Shown piece after piece: positions 52,836 through 59,813 of a DNA stretch of 64,000 nucleotides (position 1 is the stretch's first letter; every line of letters starts with the position of its first letter). The translations under genes were made by a program, and so were the position numbers. The stretch covers positions 248,001 to 312,000 of the forward strand of contig CALRTC020000001.1 of the NCBI GenBank assembly GCA_943371025.1. The letters run 5' to 3'. The DNA comes from Niveispirillum sp943371025 (GTDB taxonomy: Bacteria > Pseudomonadota > Alphaproteobacteria > Azospirillales > Azospirillaceae). The notes beneath the pieces were generated by a model that was not told the DNA's origin, did not search any database, and worked only from the letters and a program-made list of their open reading frames with translations.

Positions 52836-52855
52836 ATTCCGGCCTTCGCCGGAAT
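52836..52855. repeat. Small dispersed hairpin repeat
   Basis: ATTCCGGC-CTTC-GCCGGAAT within a GCTGG...TGACGG frame, the common proteobacterial intergenic repeat. It lies in the 185-base gap between msrQ and merR; nothing else is seen there. Confidence 0.6.
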
Positions 52856-52892
52856 GACGGGAGATGGCGCTTCAACGCACCCTGGGCAGCCC

Positions 52893-53444
52893 CTAGTCCA
52901 GCAGCCGGCGTACAGTCATCAGGTCCATCAGGGTTTCGGACAGGAGCTGACGCAGTTCCGGTGACAGGGCGGGGCGGGCCGTGGGCGCAGCGGTCACCGG
53001 CGCTTCCGAGGCGGGATCATCTGTCGGATCATCGGCGTCCGGGCCGGTGTCCGCACCGTCTTCGGGGTCAGGATGGTCGCCATCCTCCCCGCCTTCATCG
53101 ACGTCGAACAGGCTGGGCATGCGGGTGCCGGGGGGTGGCAGGCCGGCCAGCCCCCGCGACTCGCGCAAAAGTTTCTGAACACCCTTGATGGTATAACCGT
53201 CCTGATAAAGCAGGACCTGGATGCGGCGCAGCAGCTCCACATCGTCGGGGCGGTAATAGCGCCGTCCGCCCCCGCGCTTCAGCGGTTTGATCTGCGGAAA
53301 CTTGGTTTCCCAGAATCGCAGCACATGCTGCGGCACTTCCAGTTCGACCGACACCTCGCTGATGGTGCGGAAGGCGGAAGCGGATTTGGTCCCCCCCGCC
53401 TTGACCCGTACCCCATCGGTGGATTCGTCGGTCGTCAACGCCAT
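52893..53444 (-). CDS. MerR-family regulator next to ihfA
   Basis: 183 residues. The winged helix includes TISEVSVELEVPQHVLRFWE and GGGRRYYRPDDVELLRRI, as in MerR regulators. A long acidic linker (EDGDHPDPEDGADTG) and a helical tail (LSETLMDLMTVRRLLD) follow. Effector-binding cysteines are absent. It overlaps ihfA by one base. This MerR protein next to ihfA is conserved in alphaproteobacteria, but its targets are not known. Confidence 0.85.
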   Translation of the reverse strand: MALTTDESTDGVRVKAGGTKSASAFRTISEVSVELEVPQHVLRFWETKFPQIKPLKRGGGRRYYRPDDVELLRRIQVLLYQDGYTIKGVQKLLRESRGLAGLPPPGTRMPSLFDVDEGGEDGDHPDPEDGADTGPDADDPTDDPASEAPVTAAPTARPALSPELRQLLSETLMDLMTVRRLLD

Positions 53445-53761
53445 CAGCCCTTCGCAGCTTCGATGGCGTCGAACCGTTCATTAATGCGGCTCTTCAACAC
53501 ATGGGAGGCGCGGAAAACCAGGACTTTGCGCGGCAGGATCGGCACTTCTTCGCCCGTCTTGGGGTTGCGGCCGATGCGTTGCCCCTTGGAGCGGACGGCG
53601 AAGCTGCCGAAGGAGGAGATCTTGACCATGTCGCCATCGGCCAGCGCATCCGCGATCTCGTCCAGCACGCTTTCCACCAGATCGGCAGACTCGTTCCGGG
53701 ACAGCCCGACCTCCTGATAGACGGCTTCGCTCAGCTGCGCGCGGGTGACAGTGTTGGTCAT
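53444..53761 (-). CDS. ihfA: Integration host factor alpha subunit
   Basis: 105 residues of the HU/IHF fold. SSFGSFAVRSKGQRIGRNPKTGE includes the DNA-bending arm with the GRNPKTGE motif. The placement between fabH and a MerR gene fits IHF-alpha rather than HU or IHF-beta. It bends DNA at sigma-54 promoters such as that of flgF. GGGGAGG precedes the ATG. Confidence 0.92.
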   Translation of the reverse strand: MTNTVTRAQLSEAVYQEVGLSRNESADLVESVLDEIADALADGDMVKISSFGSFAVRSKGQRIGRNPKTGEEVPILPRKVLVFRASHVLKSRINERFDAIEAAKG

Positions 53762-53872
53762 CTTCGTCCTCCCCGAATTATCGAGAGACGACGGTACTTT
53801 GACCGGAGATATCCGTCAATTCAGATGGTTGGCGGTAATTGCTGACCCCGTCCCGCAGAAATGCAGAGATGG

Positions 53873-54847
53873 TTAAAACCGGACCAGTGCGCCGCCCCAG
53901 GTGAAGCCGCCGCCCATGGCTTCCAGCAGCAGCAGGTCGCCGCGCTTGATCCGGCCATCGGTCACCGCCTCGACCAACGCCAGCGGGATGCTGGCGGCCG
54001 AGGTGTTGCCGTGATGGTCGACCGTCAGCACCACCCGCTCCGCTGGCAGTTTCAGCTTGCGGCCCGTGCCTTCGATGATGCGGCGGTTGGCCTGGTGCGG
54101 GACCAGCCAGTCGATGGCGTCGGCCGTCAGACCATTGGCGGCCAGCGCTTCCTTGACCACATCGGCCAGATTGACGACCGCATGCTTGAACACTTCCTGC
54201 CCGCGCATGCGGACATGGCCCACGGTCTGCGTGCTGGACGGGCCGCCATCGACATAGAGCAAATCGTGGTGGTTGCCGTCGGAATGCAGATGCGTGGAGA
54301 GAATGCCGCGGTCTTCGGCCGTACCCGCACCTTCCGTGGCGCGCAGCACCACGGCGCCGGCCCCGTCGCCGAACAGCACGCAGGTGGTACGGTCATTCCA
54401 GTCCAGGATGCGGGAGAAGGTTTCCGCCCCGATGACCAGCACGGTCTTCGCCTGACCGGCCTTGATGAAATTATCGGCCACCGACAGGGCATAGATGAAG
54501 CCGGAGCAGACGGCCTGCAGGTCGAACGCCGCCCCGCGGGTCATGCCCAGGCGGGCCTGCACCTTCACGGCGGTGGCGGGAAATGTGTTATCGGGCGTGG
54601 CGGTCGCCAGCACGATCAGGTCCAACTCGTTCGCCGTCACGCCGGCATCGGCCATGGCGGCGATGGCGGCGTTATAGGCCAGATCGGAGGTCAGCTCGCC
54701 ATCGGCGGCGATGTGGCGCGACTTGATGCCCGTGCGTTCCGTGATCCATTCATCGGAGGTGTCGACGATCTGCGCCAGATCGGCATTCGTCATCACCTTT
54801 GCGGGCAGATAGGAGCCGCAGCCCAGGATCACAGACCGGATGGCCAT
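53873..54847 (-). CDS. fabH: 3-oxoacyl-ACP synthase III (KAS III)
   Basis: 324 residues. The catalytic triad is visible: QAVCSGF (Cys about 113), VPHQANRRI (His about 250) and HHGNTSAASIP (Asn about 280). It joins acetyl-CoA to malonyl-ACP to start fatty acid synthesis. It overlaps plsX by one base and is followed by ihfA after 111 bases. Confidence 0.96.
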   Translation of the reverse strand: MAIRSVILGCGSYLPAKVMTNADLAQIVDTSDEWITERTGIKSRHIAADGELTSDLAYNAAIAAMADAGVTANELDLIVLATATPDNTFPATAVKVQARLGMTRGAAFDLQAVCSGFIYALSVADNFIKAGQAKTVLVIGAETFSRILDWNDRTTCVLFGDGAGAVVLRATEGAGTAEDRGILSTHLHSDGNHHDLLYVDGGPSSTQTVGHVRMRGQEVFKHAVVNLADVVKEALAANGLTADAIDWLVPHQANRRIIEGTGRKLKLPAERVVLTVDHHGNTSAASIPLALVEAVTDGRIKRGDLLLLEAMGGGFTWGGALVRF

Positions 54848-55926
54848 TAACGCACCGCCGTTTCGCTACCCGTTGCACTGTCGTCCTTGGCCCCGGCGGC
54901 AGCGGCAAGGGCTGCCTGCAATGCCGCCAGCTGGTCGCGGATTTTTTCGTTGAAGCCATGGTTGGCCATGTTGGCGGCCACGGCGATGGCGTTGGAAAAA
55001 CCCACGGCATCGGTGCCGCCATGGCTTTTCACGCAGATGCCGCGCAGGCCCAGGAACATGGCGCCATTATACCGGCGCGGGTCCAGGCGGGTGCGCAGCT
55101 TGGTGAAAGCCCCCTTGGCCAGCAGATAACCCAGCTTGGCCAGGATGGAGGAGGTGAAGGTCCGCTTCAGGAACTCGCCATAGAGTTTGGCGGTGCCCTC
55201 GGCCGTCTTCAGCGCCACATTGCCCGTGAAACCGTCGGTGACGATCACGTCCACCGTGCCGGACGCCAGATCGGTGCCTTCGATGAAGCCGTGGAAAAAA
55301 GGGGCGAGCGGGGTCGCGCGCAGGGCCGTAGCAGCCTCGCGGATCGACTCATGCCCTTTTTGTTCTTCCGAACCGACATTCAGCAGGCCGATGGTCGGGT
55401 TCAGCAGACCCAGCACAGTCCGGCTGAACACGGTGCCCATCACCGCGAACTGCACCAGATTGTCCGCATCGCATTCCAGGTTGGCGCCCATGTCCAGCAT
55501 GACGCTCTCACCACGCAAGGTGGGGAGAATGGAGGCGATGGCCGGCCGGTCGATGCCCGGCAGGGTCTTCAGCACGAATTTGGCGATGGCCATCAATGCG
55601 CCGGTATTGCCGGCGGACACGACGCAGGCCGCCTCTCCGGCGGCGACGGCGTCGATGGCCAGACGCATGCTGGAATTGCGCCCAGCACGAAGCGCCACCG
55701 ACGGCTTTGCGTCCATCGCCACGAAGTCCGGCGTGTGCCGGACCGTGGAGATGGGCTTCAAAGCCGGATGGCGCTCAAGCAACGCATGGATGCGCGCTTC
55801 GTCACCCACGAACAGGAAATCGACGTTTGGGCAACGTTCCCGGGCGAGGTCGGCGCCGGCGACGACCATGTCAGGGGCATGGTCGCCACCCATGGCGTCC
55901 AAGGCGATCCGCAGGCGCGTTGTCAC
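54847..55926 (-). CDS. plsX: Phosphate acyltransferase PlsX
   Basis: 359 residues beginning with IALDAMGGDHAPDMVVAGA, the family signature, with SAGNTGALMA and VTDGFTGNVALKTAEG later. It makes acyl-phosphate from acyl-ACP for phospholipid synthesis, as a soluble or membrane-attached protein. It lies between rpmF and fabH, as in most proteobacteria. Confidence 0.96.
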   Translation of the reverse strand: MTTRLRIALDAMGGDHAPDMVVAGADLARERCPNVDFLFVGDEARIHALLERHPALKPISTVRHTPDFVAMDAKPSVALRAGRNSSMRLAIDAVAAGEAACVVSAGNTGALMAIAKFVLKTLPGIDRPAIASILPTLRGESVMLDMGANLECDADNLVQFAVMGTVFSRTVLGLLNPTIGLLNVGSEEQKGHESIREAATALRATPLAPFFHGFIEGTDLASGTVDVIVTDGFTGNVALKTAEGTAKLYGEFLKRTFTSSILAKLGYLLAKGAFTKLRTRLDPRRYNGAMFLGLRGICVKSHGGTDAVGFSNAIAVAANMANHGFNEKIRDQLAALQAALAAAAGAKDDSATGSETAVR

Positions 55927-55977
55927 TTCCGTACGAGGTCCTTATACCGCGTCAATTCGGGCCGCAAGCGGCGCAAA

Positions 55978-56166
55978 TCAGGCGGCGGCCGGGGCGGTCG
56001 CGGTCACTTCGCGGCTGTCATAATGGCCGCAGGAACCGCAGACATGGTGCGGGCGCTTCAGCTCGCCGCAATTGCCGCATTCGTTGTAGGCAGCGGCGGT
56101 CAAACCATCGTGCGAGCGGCGCATGTTGCGCTTCGACTTGGAGGTCTTCTTCTTAGGAACGGCCAT
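55978..56166 (-). CDS. rpmF: 50S ribosomal protein L32
   Basis: 62 residues: the basic MAVPKKKTSKSKRNMRRSHD start and a zinc ribbon CGNCGELKRPHHVCGSC, with CxxC pairs. Its place before plsX is conserved. The frame starts with ATG at 56166. Confidence 0.96.
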   Translation of the reverse strand: MAVPKKKTSKSKRNMRRSHDGLTAAAYNECGNCGELKRPHHVCGSCGHYDSREVTATAPAAA

Positions 56167-56267
56167 GATCGTGACTCACAAAGTTTTTAAGGCGGCCGCA
56201 AAGGGGCCGCCCGGACAGAGGCGCTTGAATACTGGATATGGTCCCGCAGGGCAAGAGCCAAACCCGG

Positions 56268-56855
56268 TCAAGACGGCTTCTTTAAGCGGGACAGGGCCGC
56301 AAAAGGGTTCTGACGGGGCGGCTCGGGCGGCGCATCCTCGGTCAAAGACAGCGTATCGGGCCCGACATCTTCCAGAATCGGGGTGAATTCCGCCCCATCC
56401 TTGCGCGGATAGGGATCGAGCGCCAGTGACAGATTTTGGGCGACCAGTTCCCCGATGTCGATACGTCCGCCCGGCATAGGCTCGGGAAAGTCCTCCTCCC
56501 CGCCCAGATACTGCATCTGGTCGGTGCCCTCGTCCTCCTCCTCCTTGGGAATCAGGTGGTCGGGGGCGTAAAGGGCGGAGAACTCCTCCTTCACATGGGC
56601 GGGCACCGGCTCCAGCGTGACGACGCAGCGCTGCACCACATCGGCCTCCAGCTCGCCCGTGACCTTGATGAATTCGGAACGGACGCGGCGCAGGCGCAGC
56701 TTCGCCTTCAGATTGGCCACCGAGATCAGGTCGAATCGATCCGCCAGGGCAGCGCATTCCGCCTCGCTGGCGGTCACCACCTCGTGCCCGCCGCCCGTCG
56801 TCACCTTGTCGGCGATGACGATGCGGGACAGTTCGGGTGCGGCGACGGCGTTCAT
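56268..56855 (-). CDS. DUF177/YceD-family protein
   Basis: 195 residues from the ATG at 56855, with AAGGATG upstream. The conserved CVVTLEPVPAHVKEEFSALY segment and the late IDIGELVAQNLSLALDPYPRKDGAEF (as ELVAQNLSLALDPYPR) identify the YceD family. This family links to 23S rRNA metabolism and always neighbours rpmF. It has an acidic middle (KEEEDEGTDQ). Confidence 0.88.
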   Translation of the reverse strand: MNAVAAPELSRIVIADKVTTGGGHEVVTASEAECAALADRFDLISVANLKAKLRLRRVRSEFIKVTGELEADVVQRCVVTLEPVPAHVKEEFSALYAPDHLIPKEEEDEGTDQMQYLGGEEDFPEPMPGGRIDIGELVAQNLSLALDPYPRKDGAEFTPILEDVGPDTLSLTEDAPPEPPRQNPFAALSRLKKPS

Positions 56856-56904
56856 GACAACATCCTTAGTATTAGGGCGCGGGACCGATGGCGGCTGTCC
56901 GCCA

Positions 56905-57450
56905 TCATGCCGCGAAATCGACCGTGCCGGCCAGCAGCCGGTCGAAGGGGAAGCTTTCCAGATGCGCCCATTGGCGGCGGATATAGGCGGCCATGGCCCG
57001 GACCTGGTCGCTGTCGGGCAGGGTGGAGCCGTAGAGATTGCGGTCCACGGCCGATTCCAGCACGGACGGGTCATCAGCCGCCTTGATGCCGGCGTCGTAG
57101 GCTTCCACCCGGCCATAATAATGGCTGGCCAGATCCTTGACCTTGTCGCCGATCTTCATGTCGCTGGCGCCCAGTTCGCGCAGGCTGAAATCCATGTCGA
57201 CAAACATATAGTCGAACAGGGCCTGGTTGAAATCCGCCGTCCGGCGCCCGCCCATGGCCAGCCGGCGCATGACCAGCCAGGCATGCAGGGCCACCATTTC
57301 GAACCGCCCCTCCAGCGTGTCGGGCACGGCCAGATCGGTGAAAAACACGGGCTGGCGGGCCTGGGCCACAATGGCGCCATAGAGGGCGGCGATGGTGCGC
57401 TCACGCCGATGGCGTTGGAACAGGCGGGCGAACAAGGGGGGCTTCTCCAT
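56905..57450 (-). CDS. Ubiquinol-cytochrome c chaperone (CBP3-like)
   Basis: 181 residues from the ATG at 57450. The central GRFEMVALHAWLVMRRL and NQALFDYMFVDMDFSLRELG segments match the CBP3 family, which in mitochondria helps cytochrome b assembly in complex III. It precedes the YceD gene on the same strand by about 50 bases. It is divergent from bamE, the standard alphaproteobacterial arrangement. Confidence 0.88.
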   Translation of the reverse strand: MEKPPLFARLFQRHRRERTIAALYGAIVAQARQPVFFTDLAVPDTLEGRFEMVALHAWLVMRRLAMGGRRTADFNQALFDYMFVDMDFSLRELGASDMKIGDKVKDLASHYYGRVEAYDAGIKAADDPSVLESAVDRNLYGSTLPDSDQVRAMAAYIRRQWAHLESFPFDRLLAGTVDFAA

Positions 57451-57674
57451 GCGGGCAGGCTGCGGACATTGACATTGCAACAGGGCCGGTGCCAATGTCA
57501 CCGGCCAGATAGGGGGCGGCGGCCCCGACGTCAAGCCATGGCGGGCTTTCTGCCCTGATCTTGATGTCGAAAGGCCGCTTGTGTTCGGGGGGCTGCCCCG
57601 TGCATGGCTAGGCGGCAAATCCCCCGCCCGGTTCCGCCGTTGGTCACCTTTTAGGTTTGAGAGACGTCCTGTTG

Positions 57675-58142
57675 ATGCGCAAGACCCACGCAACCGCCCT
57701 GCTGACCATCGGCCTGTTGGGCCTCGCCGTCACGGGCTGCACCCCCATCGTCGCCACCCGTGGCAATATGGCGGAGGATACGCGGCTGGCGCAGATCCAG
57801 ACCGGCCAGACCACGCGCGAACAGGTACAATATGTGCTGGGCACGCCGACCGCCACCGGCACGGTGGACGGGGCGACCTGGTATTATATCGGACGCCGCA
57901 CCGAACAGACGGCCTTCCTGGACCCGGAAGTGACGGCCCAGCGCATCATCCGCGTCCGGTTCGATGACCAGGGCACCGTGCAGGAGGTCAAGGAACTGGA
58001 CGGCAGCAACGCGCCCTATGTGGAGCCTGTTGCCCGCGTCACCCCCACGGTCGGCCGCGACCTGGGCTTCTTCGAGCAGCTGCTGGGCAACCTGTCCAAG
58101 CCGTCGCGCAAGAAGAAGGACGACAAGAAAAAGAAGAAGTAA
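57675..58142 (+). CDS. bamE: BamE outer-membrane assembly lipoprotein
   Basis: 155 residues. A lipobox LAVTGC gives Cys22, anchoring it in the outer membrane. The BamE domain contains IQTGQTTREQVQYVLGTPTATGT (as TREQVQYVLGTP) and WYYIGRRTEQ. The C-terminal tail is strongly lysine-rich (RKKKDDKKKKK), which is unusual in length. It supports BamA/BamD in inserting beta-barrels such as the TonB receptors of this region. Confidence 0.9.
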   Translation: MRKTHATALLTIGLLGLAVTGCTPIVATRGNMAEDTRLAQIQTGQTTREQVQYVLGTPTATGTVDGATWYYIGRRTEQTAFLDPEVTAQRIIRVRFDDQGTVQEVKELDGSNAPYVEPVARVTPTVGRDLGFFEQLLGNLSKPSRKKKDDKKKKK

Positions 58143-58159
58143 GGCTGACTCTTCTACGG

Positions 58160-58185
58160 TCACCCCGGCGCAGGCCGGGGTGACG
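58160..58185. repeat. Small dispersed hairpin repeat after bamE
   Basis: GTCACCCCGGC-GCAG-GCCGGGGTGAC, a perfect 11-bp stem 17 bases after the bamE stop. It may also stop transcription, although no T-run follows. Confidence 0.6.
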
Positions 58186-58271
58186 GGAAGAGGGGGCTGA
58201 ACAGGGGTAATGGACCTCCTATCCTAACGCCCACGGGCGACAAGTCGGCATGACGGAAAAGGGGCCCTACC

Positions 58272-58838
58272 CTAACCTGCCCGTAATTGTCGGCGCAGGG
58301 CCAGGACGCGCTGGCCATAGTCGCGGGCGCGCGGTTCGTCCATCCAGGTGTGATAGCGGCCCACGGCCAGTTCGGGGTCGCCCGGCAGGCTGTCCAGCGC
58401 CTCGCGCAGGATGCCGGCGCCGACGCGCAGATTGATCTCCGGATGCAGCAGATGGCTGATGTCGGGCACGCGGTGCCCGTGCCAGCGTACATTCACCTGC
58501 ATCCAGCCCAGATCGGCGTCTTTCACCTGGTCCGCCGGCAGGCTGAGAATCAGGTCCATGGCGGCCGTGAAATCGTCTGGATAATAGGAGTCGGTCACCG
58601 TGCGCACGGCATAGGGCCAGGGGCCCGTCCGTCCCTTGCGGTCCAGCCGGCTTTCCACATAGGACACGGCGTACAGCAGATAGGGGTCCAGCCGGGCCAG
58701 GGCGCCTGTGCGCTCCCACACGCTGCCGGCCAGGGTGAAGGCGCCAGCCGGCGGCACCGCCAGCGCGCAAAGGCCCGCAGCGCCGGCGGCCAGGAAGGCG
58801 CGGCGTGTGGGGTTGGCGGGGGCGGCAGGCATATCCAT
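58272..58838 (-). CDS. Exported lytic-transglycosylase-like protein
   Basis: 188 residues. The Tat-like signal (RRAFLAAGAAGLCALAVPPAG) is followed by an SLT-type lysozyme fold: YAVSYVESRL (catalytic glutamate), DADLGWMQVNVRWHG and AVGRYHTW. It should cut peptidoglycan glycan strands in the periplasm. Such small enzymes often help insertion of secretion or flagellar structures. It is convergent with bamE. Confidence 0.8.
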   Translation of the reverse strand: MDMPAAPANPTRRAFLAAGAAGLCALAVPPAGAFTLAGSVWERTGALARLDPYLLYAVSYVESRLDRKGRTGPWPYAVRTVTDSYYPDDFTAAMDLILSLPADQVKDADLGWMQVNVRWHGHRVPDISHLLHPEINLRVGAGILREALDSLPGDPELAVGRYHTWMDEPRARDYGQRVLALRRQLRAG

Positions 58839-59003
58839 GGCCGGATAAATAGCGCAGCGGCTGCCACCGGTCCAGAAGGGCTCAGCATTTGCGCGCCGCT
58901 GCGTGCAGACAGGGTGTCAAGGCGGACCGGTCACGGGTAGAGTGCCGGCATCGGCCAGCCGTCCGGCCGGGTCGGGCCGGGCGTGAAAATGGGAGGACAG
59001 ATC

Positions 59004-59483
59004 ATGGTCATCGCCAAGAACACCATCTGCATCTGGTACGACAAGGAGGCCGAGGCCGCCGCCCGATTCTATGCGCAGATCTTCCCCGACAGTGCGGTCG
59101 GGGCCGTCCACCGGGCACCCAGCGACTATCCCTCCGGCAAGGCGGGCGACGTGCTGACCGTGGAATTCACCGTGGCCGGCATTCCCTGCCTGGGCCTGAA
59201 CGGTGGTCCGGCCTTCCGCCATACCGAGGGCTTCTCCTTTCAGATCGCCACGGACGACCAGGAGGAGACGGACCGCTACTGGAACGCCATTGTCGGCAAT
59301 GGTGGCCAGGAAAGTGCCTGTGGCTGGTGCAAGGACCGCTGGGGCATTTCCTGGCAGATCACGCCGCGCGTCCTGATGGAGGCGCTGGCGGCCGGTGGTG
59401 AGGAGGCAAGACGCGCCTTCGATGCCATGATGCATATGGGCAAGATCGACGTCGCCGCCATCGAGGCCGCACGGCGCGGCTGA
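59004..59483 (+). CDS. VOC-family protein (PhnB/3-demethylubiquinone methyltransferase-like)
   Basis: 159 residues from the ATG at 59004, with GGGAGGA upstream. The VOC fold reads NTICIWYDKEAEAAARFYAQIFP, GLNGGPAFRHTEGFSFQI and WGISWQITPRVLMEAL. It has no methyltransferase motif despite the historical family name. Its reaction is unknown; the family includes bleomycin-resistance- and glyoxalase-like enzymes. It is followed at once by a 19-bp hairpin. Confidence 0.83.
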   Translation: MVIAKNTICIWYDKEAEAAARFYAQIFPDSAVGAVHRAPSDYPSGKAGDVLTVEFTVAGIPCLGLNGGPAFRHTEGFSFQIATDDQEETDRYWNAIVGNGGQESACGWCKDRWGISWQITPRVLMEALAAGGEEARRAFDAMMHMGKIDVAAIEAARRG

Positions 59484-59485
59484 GC

Positions 59486-59528
59486 TGCTTCTATCAAGAG
59501 CCATGGAGCATGGCTCTTGATAGAAGCA
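59486..59528. repeat. Perfect 19-bp stem hairpin
   Basis: TGCTTCTATCAAGAGCCAT (59486-59504) is the exact complement of 59510-59528, with a GGAGC loop. It starts three bases after the VOC stop. There is no T-run, so it is not a textbook terminator. It touches the first copy of the three-hairpin repeat. Confidence 0.85.
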
Positions 59529-59606
59529 TGTTCCCTCAGGCGCCGGGCGCCCGCATCCGCGGGCTTGGCTTGCGCCGCATGTGCGGCGGGCCAGCGGTCG
59601 CTGGCC
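59529..59606 (+). repeat. Three-hairpin repeat, copy A
   Basis: 78 nt. Hairpins are GCCCGC-ATCC-GCGGGC (59549-59564), CGCCGC-ATGT-GCGGCG (59573-59588) and GGCCAGC-GGTC-GCTGGCC (59589-59606). It is followed after seven bases by copy B. Relative to copy C (12286) four base pairs are changed on both arms. Confidence 0.88.
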
Positions 59607-59613
59607 TTGTCCA

Positions 59614-59691
59614 TGTTCCCTCAGGCGCCGGGCGCCCGCATCCGCGGGCTTGGCTTGCGCCGCACGGGCGGCGGGCCAGCGGTCGCTGGCC
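59614..59691 (+). repeat. Three-hairpin repeat, copy B
   Basis: It differs from copy A at two positions in the loop of hairpin 2 (ACGG instead of ATGT). It ends 122 bases before the kup start. The rest of the 59484-59813 gap holds nothing else that I recognise. Confidence 0.88.
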
Positions 59692-59813
59692 TGCAAGGGT
59701 CATTGTCCATGCGCCTTGGTATTGCAAACCCCAAATGCGCCGCTTTCTTGCGCGCTGCGCGTGAAACGGGTAGCGTTCGCGGTGCAGCATGTGGGGAACA
59801 GGGGTGCTTTGCA

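Noticed and set aside
53799..53819. TTGAC-N11-GTCAA in front of ihfA, considered as an FNR box
   Set aside because: The spacer is 11 bases instead of four, so it does not fit the FNR/FixK site. No other family is clear.
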